Positions 37,001-50,267 of a DNA stretch of 64,000 bases are shown in pieces. The position numbers and the translations under genes were made by a program. The DNA comes from Anisus vortex (lineage: Eukaryota; Mollusca; Gastropoda; Planorbidae). The notes under the pieces are model-generated. The model saw only the letters and a program-made list of their open reading frames with translations. It was not told the origin of the DNA and searched no databases. Location of the stretch: positions 23,583,844 through 23,647,843 of the forward strand of contig OX421496.1 of the NCBI GenBank assembly GCA_949126835.1, in the 5' to 3' direction. Positions within the stretch are counted from its first letter, which is position 1; every line of letters begins with the position of its first letter.

Positions 37001-40000
37001 ACTTGGCATCTTGAGTAGTTGTTATTTCCACTTGGCATCTTGAGTAGTTGTTGATTCCACTTGGCATCTTGAGTAGTTGTTGGTTCCACTTGGCATCTTA
37101 AGTAGTTGTTGATTCCACTTGGCATCTTGAGTAGTTGTTGATTCCACTTGGCATCTTGAGTAGTTGTTGGTTCCACTTGGCATCTTGAGTAGTTGTTGGT
37201 TTCACTTGGCATCTTGAGTAGTTGTTGGTTCCACTTGGCATCTTGAGTAGTTGTTGGTTTCACTTGGCATCTTGAGTAGTTGTTATTTCCACTTGGCATC
37301 TTGAGTAGTTGTTGGTTTTACTTGGCATCTTGAGTAGTTGTTATTTCCACTTGGCATCTTGAGTAGTTGTTGCTTCCACTTGGCATCTTGAGTAGTTGTT
37401 GCTTCAACTTGGCATCTTGAGTAGTTGTTGCTTCCACTTGGCATCTTGAGTAGTTGTTGATTCCACTTGGCATCTTTAATAGTTGTTGGTTCCACTTGGC
37501 ATCTTGAGTAGTTGTTGGTTCCACTTGGCATCTTGAGTAGTTGTTGGTTCCACTTGGCATCTTTAATAGTTATTGATTCCACTTAGCATCTTGAGTAGTT
37601 GTTGGTTTCACTTGGCATCTTGAGTAGTTGTTGGTTTCACTTGGCATCTTGAGTAGTTGTTAGTTCCACTTGGCATCTTGAGTAGTTGTTGGTTCCACTT
37701 GGCATCTTGGGTAGTTGTTGGTTTCACTTGGCATCTTGAGTAGTTGTTGGTTTCACTTGGCATCTTGAGTAGTTGTTGGTTTCACTTGGCATCTTGAGTA
37801 GTTGTTAGTTCCACTTGGCATCTTGAGTAGTTGTTGGTTCTACTTGGCATCTTGAGTAGTTGTTGGTTTCACTTGGCATCTTGAGTAGTTGTTTGTTTCA
37901 CTTGGCATCTTGAGTAGTTGTTGGTTTCACTTGGCATCTTGAGTAGTTGTTGGTTTTACTTAGCATCTTGAGTAGTTGTTGGTTTTACTTGGCATCTTGA
38001 GTAGTTGTTGATTCCACTTGGCATCTTGAGTAGTTGTTGATTCCACTTGGCATCTTGAGTAGTTGTTGCTTCCACTTGGCATCTTGAGTAGTTGTTGCTT
38101 CAACTTGGCATCTTGAGTAGTTGTTGCTTCCACTTGGCATCTTGAGTAGTTGTTGCTTCCACTTGGCATCTTGAGTAGTTGTTGGTTCCACTTGGCATCT
38201 TGAGTAGTTGTTGATTTCACTTGGCATCTTGAGTAGTTGTTGATTCCACTTGGCATCTTGAGTAGTTGTTGATTCCACTTGGCATCTTGAGTAGTTGTTG
38301 ATTTCACTTGGCATCTTGAGTAGTTGTTGGTTCCACTTGGCATCTTGAGTAGTTGTTAGTTCCGCTTAGAATCTTGAGTAGTTGTTATTTCCACTTGGCA
38401 TCTTGAGTAGTTGTTAGTTCCGCTTAGAATCTTGAGTAGTTGTTGGTTCCACTTGGCATCTTGAGTAGTTGTTATTTCCACTAGGCATCTTGAGTAGTTG
38501 TTGCTTCCACTTGGCATCTTGAGTAGTTGTTGCTTCCACTTGGCATCTTGAGTAGTTGTTGCTTCCACTTGGCATCTTGAGTAGTTGTTGGTTTCACTTG
38601 GCATCTTGAGTAGTTGTTATTTCCACTTGGCATCTTGAGTAGTTGTTGCTTCCACTTGGCATCTTGAGTAGTTGTTGCTTCCACTTGGCATCTTGAGTAG
38701 TTGTTGATTCCACTTGGCATCTTGAGTAGTTGTTGATTCCACTTGGCATCATGAGTAGTTGTTGGTTCCACTTGGCATCTTGAGTAGTTGTTATTTCCAC
38801 TTGGCATCTTGAGTAGTTGTTATTTCCACTTGGCATCTTGAGTAGTTGTTGCTTCCACTTGGCATCTTGAGTAGTTGTTGATTCCACTTTGCATCTTAAG
38901 TAGTTGTTGATTCCACTTGGCATCTTGAGTAGTTGTTGATTCCACTTGGCATCTTGAGTAGTTGTTGATTTCACTTGGCATCTTGAGTAGTTGTTGGTTC
39001 CACTTGGCATCTTGAGTAGTTGTTAGTTCCGCTTAGAATCTTGAGTAGTTGTTATTTCCACTTGGCATCTTGAGTAGTTGTTAGTTCCGCTTAGAATCTT
39101 GAGTAGTTGTTGGTTCCACTTGGCATCTTGAGTAGTTGTTATTTCCACTTGGCATCTTGAGTAGTTGTTGCTTCCACTTGGCATCTTGAGTAGTTGTTGC
39201 TTCCACTTGGCATCTTGAGTAGTTGTTGCTTCCACTTGGCATCTTGAGTAGTTGTTGGTTTCACTTGGCATCTTGAGTAGTTGTTATTTCCACTTGGCAT
39301 CTTGAGTAGTTGTTGCTTCCACTTGGCATCTTGAGTAGTTGTTGCTTCCACTTGGCATCTTGAGTAGTTGTTGATTCCACTTGGCATCTTGAGTAGTTGT
39401 TGATTCCACTTGGCATCATGAGTAGTTGTTGGTTCCACTTGGCATCTTGAGTAGTTGTTATTTCCACTTGGCATCTTGAGTAGTTAATATTTCCACTTGG
39501 CATCTTGAGTAGTTGTTGCTTCCACTTGGCATCTTGAGTAGTTGTTGATTCCACTTTGCATCTTAAGTAGTTGTTGATTCCACTTGGCATCTTGAGTAGT
39601 TGTTGGTTTCACTTGGCATCTTGAGTAGTTGTTAGTTCCACTTGGCATCTTGAGTAGTTGTTATTTCCACTTGGCATCTTGAGTAGTTGTTGGTTCCACT
39701 TGGCATCTTAAGTAGTTGTTGATTCCACTTGGCATCTTGAGTAGTTGTTGGTTTCATTTGGCATCTTGAGTAGTTGTTGATTCCACTTGGCATCTTGAGT
39801 AGTTGTTAGTTCCACTTGGCATCTTGAGTAGTTGTTATTTCCACTTGGCATCTTGAGTAGTTGTTGATTCCACTTGGCATCTTGAGTAGTTGTTGGTTCC
39901 ACTTGGCATCTTAAGTAGTTGTTGATTCCACTTGGCATCTTGAGTAGTTGTTGATTCCACTTGGCATCTTGAGTAGTTGTTGGTTCCACTTGGCATCTTG

Positions 40001-40700
40001 AGTAGTTGTTGGTTTCACTTGGCATCTTGAGTAGTTGTTGGTTCCACTTGGCATCTTGAGTAGTTGTTGGTTTCACTTGGCATCTTGAGTAGTTGTTATT
40101 TCCACTTGGCATCTTGAGTAGTTGTTGGTTTTACTTGGCATCTTGAGTAGTTGTTATTTCCACTTGGCATCTTGAGTAGTTGTTGCTTCCACTTGGCATC
40201 TTGAGTAGTTGTTGCTTCAACTTGGCATCTTGAGTAGTTGTTGCTTCCACTTGGCATCTTGAGTAGTTGTTGATTCCACTTGGCATCTTTAATAGTTGTT
40301 GGTTCCACTTGGCATCTTGAGTAGTTGTTGGTTCCACTTGGCATCTTGAGTAGTTGTTGGTTCCACTTGGCATCTTTAATAGTTATTGATTCCACTTAGC
40401 ATCTTGAGTAGTTGTTGGTTTCACTTGGCATCTTGAGTAGTTGTTGGTTTCACTTGGCATCTTGAGTAGTTGTTAGTTCCACTTGGCATCTTGAGTAGTT
40501 GTTGGTTCCACTTGGCATCTTGGGTAGTTGTTGGTTTCACTTGGCATCTTGAGTAGTTGTTGGTTTCACTTGGCATCTTGAGTAGTTGTTGGTTTCACTT
40601 GGCATCTTGAGTAGTTGTTAGTTCCACTTGGCATCTTGAGTAGTTGTTGGTTCTACTTGGCATCTTGAGTAGTTGTTGGTTTCACTTGGCATCTTGAGTA
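34087..40700 (+). repeat. 6.6-kb satellite block, copy B of a long-range duplication
   Basis: This matches the variant order of about 15735-22300 with the stepwise offset described for copy A. Its right part (from about 36.2 kb) is itself included in the 2,813-bp higher-order repeat, so the long-range copy and the tandem amplification overlap in history. Confidence 0.8.
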
Positions 40701-42368
40701 GTTGTTTGTTTCACTTGGCATCTTGAGTAGTTGTTGGTTTCACTTGGCATCTTGAGTAGTTGTTGGTTTTACTTAGCATCTTGAGTAGTTGTTGGTTTTA
40801 CTTGGCATCTTGAGTAGTTGTTGATTCCACTTGGCATCTTGAGTAGTTGTTGATTCCACTTGGCATCTTGAGTAGTTGTTGCTTCCACTTGGCATCTTGA
40901 GTAGTTGTTGCTTCAACTTGGCATCTTGAGTAGTTGTTGCTTCCACTTGGCATCTTGAGTAGTTGTTGCTTCCACTTGGCATCTTGAGTAGTTGTTGGTT
41001 CCACTTGGCATCTTGAGTAGTTGTTGCTTTCACTTGGCATCTTGAGTAGTTGTTGATTCCACTTGGCATCTTGAGTAGTTGTTGATTCCACTTGGCATCT
41101 TGAGTAGTTGTTGATTTCACTTGGCATCTTGAGTAGTTGTTGGTTCCACTTGGCATCTTGAGTAGTTGTTAGTTCCGCTTAGAATCTTGAGTAGTTGTTA
41201 TTTCCACTTGGCATCTTGAGTAGTTGTTAGTTCCGCTTAGAATCTTGAGTAGTTGTTGGTTCCACTTGGCATCTTGAGTAGTTGTTATTTCCACTTGGCA
41301 TCTTGAGTAGTTGTTGCTTCCACTTGGCATCTTGAGTAGTTGTTGCTTCCACTTGGCATCTTGAGTAGTTGTTGCTTCCACTTGGCATCTTGAGTAGTTG
41401 TTGGTTTCACTTGGCATCTTGAGTAGTTGTTATTTCCACTTGGCATCTTGAGTAGTTGTTGCTTCCACTTGGCATCTTGAGTAGTTGTTGCTTCCACTTG
41501 GCATCTTGAGTAGTTGTTGATTCCACTTGGCATCTTGAGTAGTTGTTGATTCCACTTGGCATCATGAGTAGTTGTTGGTTCCACTTGGCATCTTGAGTAG
41601 TTGTTATTTCCACTTGGCATCTTGAGTAGTTGTTATTTCCACTTGGCATCTTGAGTAGTTGTTGCTTCCACTTGGCATCTTGAGTAGTTGTTGATTCCAC
41701 TTTGCATCTTAAGTAGTTGTTGATTCCACTTGGCATCTTGAGTAGTTGTTGATTCCACTTGGCATCTTGAGTAGTTGTTGATTTCACTTGGCATCTTGAG
41801 TAGTTGTTGGTTCCACTTGGCATCTTGAGTAGTTGTTAGTTCCGCTTAGAATCTTGAGTAGTTGTTATTTCCACTTGGCATCTTGAGTAGTTGTTAGTTC
41901 CGCTTAGAATCTTGAGTAGTTGTTGGTTCCACTTGGCATCTTGAGTAGTTGTTATTTCCACTTGGCATCTTGAGTAGTTGTTGCTTCCACTTGGCATCTT
42001 GAGTAGTTGTTGCTTCCACTTGGCATCTTGAGTAGTTGTTGCTTCCACTTGGCATCTTGAGTAGTTGTTGGTTTCACTTGGCATCTTGAGTAGTTGTTAT
42101 TTCCACTTGGCATCTTGAGTAGTTGTTGCTTCCACTTGGCATCTTGAGTAGTTGTTGCTTCCACTTGGCATCTTGAGTAGTTGTTGATTCCACTTGGCAT
42201 CTTGAGTAGTTGTTGATTCCACTTGGCATCATGAGTAGTTGTTGGTTCCACTTGGCATCTTGAGTAGTTGTTATTTCCACTTGGCATCTTGAGTAGTTGT
42301 TATTTCCACTTGGCATCTTGAGTAGTTGTTGCTTCCACTTGGCATCTTGAGTAGTTGTTGATTCCACT
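36205..42368 (+). repeat. 2,813-bp (97-monomer) higher-order repeat, about 2.2 copies
   Basis: Identical runs of variant monomers recur at an exact 2,813-bp step, for example 36210/39023/41836, 36448/39261/42074, 37283/40096 and 38356/41169. The third copy is cut short near 42368, where CTTTGCATCTTAAG changes to CTTTGATTCTTAAG and the pattern moves to that of the neighbouring 2,581-bp repeat. Confidence 0.85.
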
Positions 42369-42524
42369 TTGATTCTTAAGTAGTTGTTGATTCCACTTGG
42401 CATCTTGAGTAGTTGTTGGTTCCACTTGGCATCTTGAGTAGTTGTTGGTTTCACTTGGCATCTTGAGTAGTTGTTATTTCCACTTGGCATCTTGTATAGT
42501 TGTTGGTTTTACTTGGCATCTTGA

Positions 42525-45500
42525 GTAGTTGTTGCTTCCACTTGGCATCTTGAGTAGTTGTTGGTTTCACTTGGCATCTTGAGTAGTTGTTATTTCCACT
42601 TGGCATCTTGAGTAGTTGTTGCTTCCACTTGGCATCTTGAGTAGTTGTTGCTTCCACTTGGCATCTTGAGTAGTTGTTGATTCCACTTGGCATCTTGAGT
42701 AGTTGTTGATTCCACTTGGCATCATGAGTAGTTGTTGGTTCCACTTGGCATCTTGAGTAGTTGTTATTTCCACTTGGCATCTTGAGTAGTTGTTATTTCC
42801 ACTTGGCATCTTGAGTAGTTGTTGCTTCCACTTGGCATCTTGAGTAGTTGTTGATTCCACTTTGCATCTTAAGTAGTTGTTGATTCCACTTGGCATCTTG
42901 AGTAGTTGTTGATTCCACTTGGCATCTTGAGTAGTTGTTGATTTCACTTGGCATCTTGAGTAGTTGTTGGTTCCACTTGGCATCTTGAGTAGTTGTTAGT
43001 TCCGCTTAGAATCTTGAGTAGTTGTTATTTCCACTTGGCATCTTGAGTAGTTGTTAGTTCCGCTTAGAATCTTGAGTAGTTGTTGGTTCCACTTGGCATC
43101 TTGAGTAGTTGTTATTTCCACTTGGCATCTTGAGTAGTTGTTGCTTCCACTTGGCATCTTGAGTAGTTGTTGCTTCCACTTGGCATCTTGAGTAGTTGTT
43201 GCTTCCACTTGGCATCTTGAGTAGTTGTTGGTTTCACTTGGCATCTTGAGTAGTTGTTATTTCCACTTGGCATCTTGAGTAGTTGTTGCTTCCACTTGGC
43301 ATCTTGAGTAGTTGTTGCTTCCACTTGGCATCTTGAGTAGTTGTTGATTCCACTTGGCATCTTGAGTAGTTGTTGATTCCACTTGGCATCATGAGTAGTT
43401 GTTGGTTCCACTTGGCATCTTGAGTAGTTGTTATTTCCACTTGGCATCTTGAGTAGTTGTTATTTCCACTTGGCATCTTGAGTAGTTGTTGCTTCCACTT
43501 GGCATCTTGAGTAGTTGTTGATTCCACTTTGATTCTTAAGTAGTTGTTGATTCCACTTGGCATCTTGAGTAGTTGTTGGTTTCACTTGGCATCTTGAGTA
43601 GTTGTTAGTTCCACTTGGCATCTTGAGTAGTTGTTATTTCCACTTGGCATCTTGAGTAGTTGTTGGTTCCACTTGGCATCTTAAGTAGTTGTTGATTCCA
43701 CTTGGCATCTTGAGTAGTTGTTGGTTTCACTTTGCATCTTGAGTAGTTGTTGATTCCACTTGGCATCTTGAGTAGTTGTTAGTTCCACTTGGCATCTTGA
43801 GTAGTTGTTATTTCCACTTGGCATCTTGAGTAGTTGTTGATTCCACTTGGCATCTTGAGTAGTTGTTGGTTCCACTTGGCATCTTAAGTAGTTGTTGATT
43901 CCACTTGGCATCTTGAGTAGTTGTTGATTCCACTTGGCATCTTGAGTAGTTGTTGGTTCCACTTGGCATCTTGAGTAGTTGTTGGTTTCACTTGGCATCT
44001 TGAGTAGTTGTTGGTTCCACTTGGCATCTTGAGTAGTTGTTGGTTTCACTTGGCATCTTGAGTAGTTGTTATTTCCACTTGGCATCTTGAGTAGTTGTTG
44101 GTTTTACTTGGCATCTTGAGTAGTTGTTATTTCCACTTGGCATCTTGAGTAGTTGTTGCTTCCACTTGGCATCTTGAGTAGTTGTTGCTTCAACTTGGCA
44201 TCTTGAGTAGTTGTTGCTTCCACTTGGCATCTTGAGTAGTTGTTGATTCCACTTGGCATCTTTAATAGTTGTTGGTTCCACTTGGCATCTTGAGTAGTTG
44301 TTGGTTCCACTTGGCATCTTGAGTAGTTGTTGGTTCCACTTGGCATCTTTAATAGTTATTGGTTCCACTTGGCATCTTGAGTAGTTGTTGGTTTCACTTG
44401 GCATCTTGAGTAGTTGTTGGTTTCACTTGGCATCTTGAGTAGTTGTTAGTTCCACTTGGCATCTTGAGTAGTTGTTGGTTCCACTTGGCATCTTGGGTAG
44501 TTGTTGGTTTCACTTGGCATCTTGAGTAGTTGTTGGTTTCACTTGGCATCTTGAGTAGTTGTTATTTCCACTTGGCATCTTGAGTAGTTGTTAGTTCCAC
44601 TTGGCATCTTGAGTAGTTGTTGGTTCTACTTGGCATCTTGAGTAGTTGTTGGTTTCACTTGGCATCTTGAGTAGTTGTTGGTTTCACTTGGCATCTTGAG
44701 TAGTTGTTGGTTTCACTTGGCATCTTGAGTAGTTGTTGGTTTTACTTGGCATCTTGAGTAGTTGTTGGTTTTACTTGGCATCTTGAGTAGTTGTTGATTC
44801 CACTTGGCATCTTGAGTAGTTGTTGATTCCACTTGGCATCTTGAGTAGTTGTTGCTTCCACTTGGCATCTTGAGTAGTTGTTGCTTCAACTTGGCATCTT
44901 GAGTAGTTGTTGCTTCCACTTGGCATCTTGAGTAGTTGTTGCTTCCACTTGGCATCTTGAGTAGTTGTTGGTTCCACTTGGCATCTTGAGTAGTTGTTGC
45001 TTTCACTTGGCATCTTGAGTAGTTGTTGATTCCACTTGGCATCTTGAGTAGTTGTTGATTCCACTTGGCATCTTGAGTAGTTGTTGATTTCACTTGGCAT
45101 CTTGAGTAGTTGTTGCTTCCACTTGGCATCTTGAGTAGTTGTTGGTTTCACTTGGCATCTTGAGTAGTTGTTATTTCCACTTGGCATCTTGAGTAGTTGT
45201 TGCTTCCACTTGGCATCTTGAGTAGTTGTTGCTTCCACTTGGCATCTTGAGTAGTTGTTGATTCCACTTGGCATCTTGAGTAGTTGTTGATTCCACTTGG
45301 CATCATGAGTAGTTGTTGGTTCCACTTGGCATCTTGAGTAGTTGTTATTTCCACTTGGCATCTTGAGTAGTTGTTATTTCCACTTGGCATCTTGAGTAGT
45401 TGTTGCTTCCACTTGGCATCTTGAGTAGTTGTTGATTCCACTTTGCATCTTAAGTAGTTGTTGATTCCACTTGGCATCTTGAGTAGTTGTTGATTCCACT

Positions 45501-48500
45501 TGGCATCTTGAGTAGTTGTTGATTTCACTTGGCATCTTGAGTAGTTGTTGGTTCCACTTGGCATCTTGAGTAGTTGTTAGTTCCGCTTAGAATCTTGAGT
45601 AGTTGTTATTTCCACTTGGCATCTTGAGTAGTTGTTAGTTCCGCTTAGAATCTTGAGTAGTTGTTGGTTCCACTTGGCATCTTGAGTAGTTGTTATTTCC
45701 ACTTGGCATCTTGAGTAGTTGTTGCTTCCACTTGGCATCTTGAGTAGTTGTTGCTTCCACTTGGCATCTTGAGTAGTTGTTGCTTCCACTTGGCATCTTG
45801 AGTAGTTGTTGGTTTCACTTGGCATCTTGAGTAGTTGTTATTTCCACTTGGCATCTTGAGTAGTTGTTGCTTCCACTTGGCATCTTGAGTAGTTGTTGCT
45901 TCCACTTGGCATCTTGAGTAGTTGTTGATTCCACTTGGCATCTTGAGTAGTTGTTGATTCCACTTGGCATCATGAGTAGTTGTTGGTTCCACTTGGCATC
46001 TTGAGTAGTTGTTATTTCCACTTGGCATCTTGAGTAGTTGTTATTTCCACTTGGCATCTTGAGTAGTTGTTGCTTCCACTTGGCATCTTGAGTAGTTGTT
46101 GATTCCACTTTGATTCTTAAGTAGTTGTTGATTCCACTTGGCATCTTGAGTAGTTGTTGGTTTCACTTGGCATCTTGAGTAGTTGTTAGTTCCACTTGGC
46201 ATCTTGAGTAGTTGTTATTTCCACTTGGCATCTTGAGTAGTTGTTGGTTCCACTTGGCATCTTAAGTAGTTGTTGATTCCACTTGGCATCTTGAGTAGTT
46301 GTTGGTTTCACTTTGCATCTTGAGTAGTTGTTGATTCCACTTGGCATCTTGAGTAGTTGTTAGTTCCACTTGGCATCTTGAGTAGTTGTTATTTCCACTT
46401 GGCATCTTGAGTAGTTGTTGATTCCACTTGGCATCTTGAGTAGTTGTTGGTTCCACTTGGCATCTTAAGTAGTTGTTGATTCCACTTGGCATCTTGAGTA
46501 GTTGTTGATTCCACTTGGCATCTTGAGTAGTTGTTGGTTCCACTTGGCATCTTGAGTAGTTGTTGGTTTCACTTGGCATCTTGAGTAGTTGTTGGTTCCA
46601 CTTGGCATCTTGAGTAGTTGTTGGTTTCACTTGGCATCTTGAGTAGTTGTTATTTCCACTTGGCATCTTGAGTAGTTGTTGGTTTTACTTGGCATCTTGA
46701 GTAGTTGTTATTTCCACTTGGCATCTTGAGTAGTTGTTGCTTCCACTTGGCATCTTGAGTAGTTGTTGCTTCAACTTGGCATCTTGAGTAGTTGTTGCTT
46801 CCACTTGGCATCTTGAGTAGTTGTTGATTCCACTTGGCATCTTTAATAGTTGTTGGTTCCACTTGGCATCTTGAGTAGTTGTTGGTTCCACTTGGCATCT
46901 TGAGTAGTTGTTGGTTCCACTTGGCATCTTTAATAGTTATTGGTTCCACTTGGCATCTTGAGTAGTTGTTGGTTTCACTTGGCATCTTGAGTAGTTGTTG
47001 GTTTCACTTGGCATCTTGAGTAGTTGTTAGTTCCACTTGGCATCTTGAGTAGTTGTTGGTTCCACTTGGCATCTTGGGTAGTTGTTGGTTTCACTTGGCA
47101 TCTTGAGTAGTTGTTGGTTTCACTTGGCATCTTGAGTAGTTGTTATTTCCACTTGGCATCTTGAGTAGTTGTTAGTTCCACTTGGCATCTTGAGTAGTTG
47201 TTGGTTCTACTTGGCATCTTGAGTAGTTGTTGGTTTCACTTGGCATCTTGAGTAGTTGTTGGTTTCACTTGGCATCTTGAGTAGTTGTTGGTTTCACTTG
47301 GCATCTTGAGTAGTTGTTGGTTTTACTTGGCATCTTGAGTAGTTGTTGGTTTTACTTGGCATCTTGAGTAGTTGTTGATTCCACTTGGCATCTTGAGTAG
47401 TTGTTGATTCCACTTGGCATCTTGAGTAGTTGTTGCTTCCACTTGGCATCTTGAGTAGTTGTTGCTTCAACTTGGCATCTTGAGTAGTTGTTGCTTCCAC
47501 TTGGCATCTTGAGTAGTTGTTGCTTCCACTTGGCATCTTGAGTAGTTGTTGGTTCCACTTGGCATCCTGAGTAGTTGTTGCTTTCACTTGGCATCTTGAG
47601 TAGTTGTTGATTCCACTTGGCATCTTGAGTAGTTGTTGATTCCACTTGGCATCTTGAGTAGTTGTTGATTTCACTTGGCATCTTGAGTAGTTGTTGCTTC
47701 CACTTGGCATCTTGAGTAGTTGTTGGTTTCACTTGGCATCTTGAGTAGTTGTTATTTCCACTTGGCATCTTGAGTAGTTGTTGCTTCCACTTGGCATCTT
47801 GAGTAGTTGTTGCTTCCACTTGGCATCTTGAGTAGTTGTTGATTCCACTTGGCATCTTGAGTAGTTGTTGATTCCACTTGGCATCATGAGTAGTTGTTGG
47901 TTCCACTTGGCATCTTGAGTAGTTGTTATTTCCACTTGGCATCTTGAGTAGTTGTTATTTCCACTTGGCATCTTGAGTAGTTGTTGCTTCCACTTGGCAT
48001 CTTGAGTAGTTGTTGATTCCACTTTGCATCTTAAGTAGTTGTTGATTCCACTTGGCATCTTGAGTAGTTGTTGATTCCACTTGGCATCTTGAGTAGTTGT
48101 TGATTTCACTTGGCATCTTGAGTAGTTGTTGGTTCCACTTGGCATCTTGAGTAGTTGTTAGTTCCGCTTAGAATCTTGAGTAGTTGTTATTTCCACTTGG
48201 CATCTTGAGTAGTTGTTAGTTCCGCTTAGAATCTTGAGTAGTTGTTGGTTCCACTTGGCATCTTGAGTAGTTGTTATTTCCACTTGGCATCTTGAGTAGT
48301 TGTTGCTTCCACTTGGCATCTTGAGTAGTTGTTGCTTCCACTTGGCATCTTGAGTAGTTGTTGCTTCCACTTGGCATCTTGAGTAGTTGTTGGTTTCACT
48401 TGGCATCTTGAGTAGTTGTTATTTCCACTTGGCATCTTGAGTAGTTGTTGCTTCCACTTGGCATCTTGAGTAGTTGTTGCTTCCACTTGGCATCTTGAGT

Positions 48501-50267
48501 AGTTGTTGATTCCACTTGGCATCTTGAGTAGTTGTTGATTCCACTTGGCATCATGAGTAGTTGTTGGTTCCACTTGGCATCTTGAGTAGTTGTTATTTCC
48601 ACTTGGCATCTTGAGTAGTTGTTATTTCCACTTGGCATCTTGAGTAGTTGTTGCTTCCACTTGGCATCTTGAGTAGTTGTTGATTCCACTTTGATTCTTA
48701 AGTAGTTGTTGATTCCACTTGGCATCTTGAGTAGTTGTTGGTTTCACTTGGCATCTTGAGTAGTTGTTAGTTCCACTTGGCATCTTGAGTAGTTGTTATT
48801 TCCACTTGGCATCTTGAGTAGTTGTTGGTTCCACTTGGCATCTTAAGTAGTTGTTGATTCCACTTGGCATCTTGAGTAGTTGTTGGTTTCACTTTGCATC
48901 TTGAGTAGTTGTTGATTCCACTTGGCATCTTGAGTAGTTGTTAGTTCCACTTGGCATCTTGAGTAGTTGTTATTTCCACTTGGCATCTTGAGTAGTTGTT
49001 GATTCCACTTGGCATCTTGAGTAGTTGTTGGTTCCACTTGGCATCTTAAGTAGTTGTTGATTCCACTTGGCATCTTGAGTAGTTGTTGATTCCACTTGGC
49101 ATCTTGAGTAGTTGTTGGTTCCACTTGGCATCTTGAGTAGTTGTTGGTTTCACTTGGCATCTTGAGTAGTTGTTGGTTCCACTTGGCATCTTGAGTAGTT
49201 GTTGGTTTCACTTGGCATCTTGAGTAGTTGTTATTTCCACTTGGCATCTTGAGTAGTTGTTGGTTTTACTTGGCATCTTGAGTAGTTGTTATTTCCACTT
49301 GGCATCTTGAGTAGTTGTTGCTTCCACTTGGCATCTTGAGTAGTTGTTGCTTCAACTTGGCATCTTGAGTAGTTGTTGCTTCCACTTGGCATCTTGAGTA
49401 GTTGTTGATTCCACTTGGCATCTTTAATAGTTGTTGGTTCCACTTGGCATCTTGAGTAGTTGTTGGTTCCACTTGGCATCTTGAGTAGTTGTTGGTTCCA
49501 CTTGGCATCTTTAATAGTTATTGGTTCCACTTGGCATCTTGAGTAGTTGTTGGTTTCACTTGGCATCTTGAGTAGTTGTTGGTTTCACTTGGCATCTTGA
49601 GTAGTTGTTAGTTCCACTTGGCATCTTGAGTAGTTGTTGGTTCCACTTGGCATCTTGGGTAGTTGTTGGTTTCACTTGGCATCTTGAGTAGTTGTTGGTT
49701 TCACTTGGCATCTTGAGTAGTTGTTATTTCCACTTGGCATCTTGAGTAGTTGTTAGTTCCACTTGGCATCTTGAGTAGTTGTTGGTTCTACTTGGCATCT
49801 TGAGTAGTTGTTGGTTTCACTTGGCATCTTGAGTAGTTGTTGGTTTCACTTGGCATCTTGAGTAGTTGTTGGTTTCACTTGGCATCTTGAGTAGTTGTTG
49901 GTTTTACTTGGCATCTTGAGTAGTTGTTGGTTTTACTTGGCATCTTGAGTAGTTGTTGATTCCACTTGGCATCTTGAGTAGTTGTTGATTCCACTTGGCA
50001 TCTTGAGTAGTTGTTGCTTCCACTTGGCATCTTGAGTAGTTGTTGCTTCAACTTGGCATCTTGAGTAGTTGTTGCTTCCACTTGGCATCTTGAGTAGTTG
50101 TTGCTTCTACTTGGCATCTTGAGTAGTTGTTGGTTCCACTTGGCATCTTGAGTAGTTGTTGCTTTCACTTGGCATCTTGAGTAGTTGTTGATTCCACTTG
50201 GCATCTTGAGTAGTTGTTGATTCCACTTGGCATCTTGAGTAGTTGTTGATTTCACTTGGCATCTTGA
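42525..50267 (+). repeat. 2,581-bp (89-monomer) higher-order repeat, three near-identical copies
   Basis: Three complete copies lie at about 42525-45105, 45106-47686 and 47687-50267. Corresponding variant runs start at 42567/45148/47729, 42996/45577/48158, 43681/46262/48843 and 44713/47294/49875, all at steps of 2,581 bp. I saw only scattered single-base differences, such as CATCCTGAG near 47575 in one copy. This is the most homogenised part of the array. Confidence 0.9.
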
